From positions 25,343,361-25,407,360 of the forward strand of contig NC_067120.1 of NCBI RefSeq assembly GCF_021347895.1: a stretch of 64,000 bases of DNA, in the 5' to 3' direction. The translations under genes were made by a program, and so were the position numbers. Shown here piece after piece: positions 63,283 through 64,000 of the stretch; position 1 is the first letter of the stretch, and each line of letters starts with the position of its first letter. The notes beneath the pieces are model-generated. The model worked only from the letters and a program-made list of their open reading frames with translations, ran no database searches and was not told where the DNA came from. The stretch comes from Acanthochromis polyacanthus. Lineage: Eukaryota > Chordata > Actinopteri > Pomacentridae.

Positions 63283-63523
63283 GTTTCATGTTTTGCGGAA
63301 GTGACAACAAGGACGGACGTTCACTCTGATTGGACAGGATTTGGCGTGCTACTGCCACCTAAAGGCTTGGCATGTTTGTGCATGTGCTTATAAACGCATA
63401 TCTCCGGTTTGATATGGACGCGGATTTTTCCTATAAACGAGGTAGTGTGGACACAAATTTTTTTTAGACGAAGGGGGGTAAATATTCGGTTTTAAAAAAG
63501 CCCTGCTACGTGTGGACAAGGCC

Positions 63524-63680
63524 TGAGTTTAGAAGAATCAGGAGTGAAGCAGTTTGATGGTGGATTCCAGTGTTTAATAGCTATACTCAAGTTAAAACAA
63601 GAATGATTCATATGCAAATGGATGTTCTGTATCTCAAAGTTTATTCAGATTTGTTGTTTAATACCGCTTACAGGATGCTT
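63524..63680 (+). pseudogene. Duplicated 3' end of the HECT gene
   Basis: GAGTTTAGAAGAATCAGGAG, then TGGATTCCAG and CTATACTCAAGTTAAAACAA align with 59755-59880 (last codons and 3' UTR). The left side of the duplicate (about 59900-59931) ends at the Harbinger. It codes only EFRRIRSEAV before a stop. Confidence 0.75.
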
Positions 63681-63727
63681 TGTTTGTATTAGTTATCTGT
63701 AACTAGTTAATATGTTGAAGATAATGC

Positions 63728-63931
63728 TCAAATGTCATTAACCTTGTGCAAGAATTGAATGTACAAGTCACGACCATGAGACTCAGAATGGTCCAGAGGG
63801 TCAATAGTTCTCTGAAGTTCCTCCAGAGCTTCGTCCTCCAGTGGGCATGCAATTTCGGGGACCACAACTGCTCCAGCAGAATCCTGTTGCAGTACAGCAC
63901 TCTCCCAGTCGATGCCTGGGTCTTGAAGTTC
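63728..63931 (-). CDS. Last exon of an unidentified minus-strand gene
   Basis: After an acceptor (GACCTGTAG, 63932-63933) the frame reads ELQDPGIDWESAVL, VVVPEIACPLEDEALEELQR and TIDPLDHSESHGRDLYIQFL, to TGA at 63728-63730. Acidic and open for 67 codons. It resembles the C-terminal tail of fish integrase-core-like proteins, but that is from memory of style only. The rest lies beyond the right edge. Confidence 0.5.
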   Translation of the reverse strand, partial: ELQDPGIDWESAVLQQDSAGAVVVPEIACPLEDEALEELQRTIDPLDHSESHGRDLYIQFLHKVNDI

Positions 63932-64000
63932 CTACAGGTCCAGAATAGCACAATTGAGTCAAGTCTGTTCCTAATGTATTGTTCTACCAAGTATTTGTTT

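Larger units (their letters stand above)
59932..63523 (+). mobile_element. Complete PIF-Harbinger transposon
   Basis: 3-bp duplication TGA (59929-59931, 63524-63526). Inverted ends GGCC(A/T)TGTCCACACGTAGC plus AGGG, about 24 bp, with related subterminal copies (TCCACACG near 59997; GTGTGGAC near 60096 and 63446). Two convergent genes, transposase (plus) and a Myb/SANT-like protein (minus), the standard Harbinger pair. 3592 bp, both genes open. Confidence 0.95.

Overview
The window is vertebrate nuclear DNA, almost certainly from a spiny-rayed (acanthomorph) teleost. It has introns with GT/AG borders, long (CA)n tracts, the tRNA-headed SINE common in such fish, Tc1, hAT, piggyBac-like and PIF-Harbinger DNA elements, Ty3/gypsy copies and a LINE. 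There is no bacterial gene organisation. Everything was read by eye: exon borders come from splice signals plus reading-frame continuity, and family names come from recognised protein motifs.

Layout. 1-2.3 kb: the 3' part of a LINE with a stop-free frame (minus strand). 2.3-8.75 kb: microsatellites, Tc1 debris, a duplicated unique segment, and a TTAA-flanked piggyBac-like composite holding a THAP-type zinc-finger fragment. 9.5-17 kb: two minus-strand genes, a SAMD3-like gene broken by a stop, a frameshift and a MITE, and upstream of it a C2H2/Tnp2-like transposase-derived gene with one frameshift. 17.8-22 kb: old repeats, a possible LTR, and a non-autonomous hAT with a perfect 8-bp target duplication. 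22.6-31 kb: a decayed Ty3/gypsy provirus (plus strand) split by two insertions. 31.4-34.5 kb: a hAT-like transposase exon, a tRNA-like SINE fragment and Tc1 debris. 34.56-38.34 kb: a young non-autonomous LTR element with a GC-rich minisatellite core. 38.5-52.4 kb: a second gypsy provirus (minus strand) stuffed with nested elements. 53.8-59.8 kb: a 15-exon HECT-type E3 ligase gene (G2E3-like), with an almost complete Tc1 copy in one intron. 59.93-63.52 kb: a complete PIF-Harbinger transposon with both genes open. 63.7-63.9 kb: a last exon of an unidentified minus-strand gene.

Main point. The nesting can be dated by target-site duplications. The most unusual items are: (a) a long-TIR element family (7-bp duplications, proven by an empty paralogous site in the same window) whose two long copies share a tRNA-like block and a short hydrophobic ORF; (b) a 4.17-kb unit at 44184-48357 with 102-bp inverted termini and a 4-bp duplication that carries a gypsy pol fragment inside a gypsy host; and (c) a non-autonomous LTR element whose core is open in all three frames of one strand. 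Few features look like ordinary host genes; the HECT gene is the best candidate.
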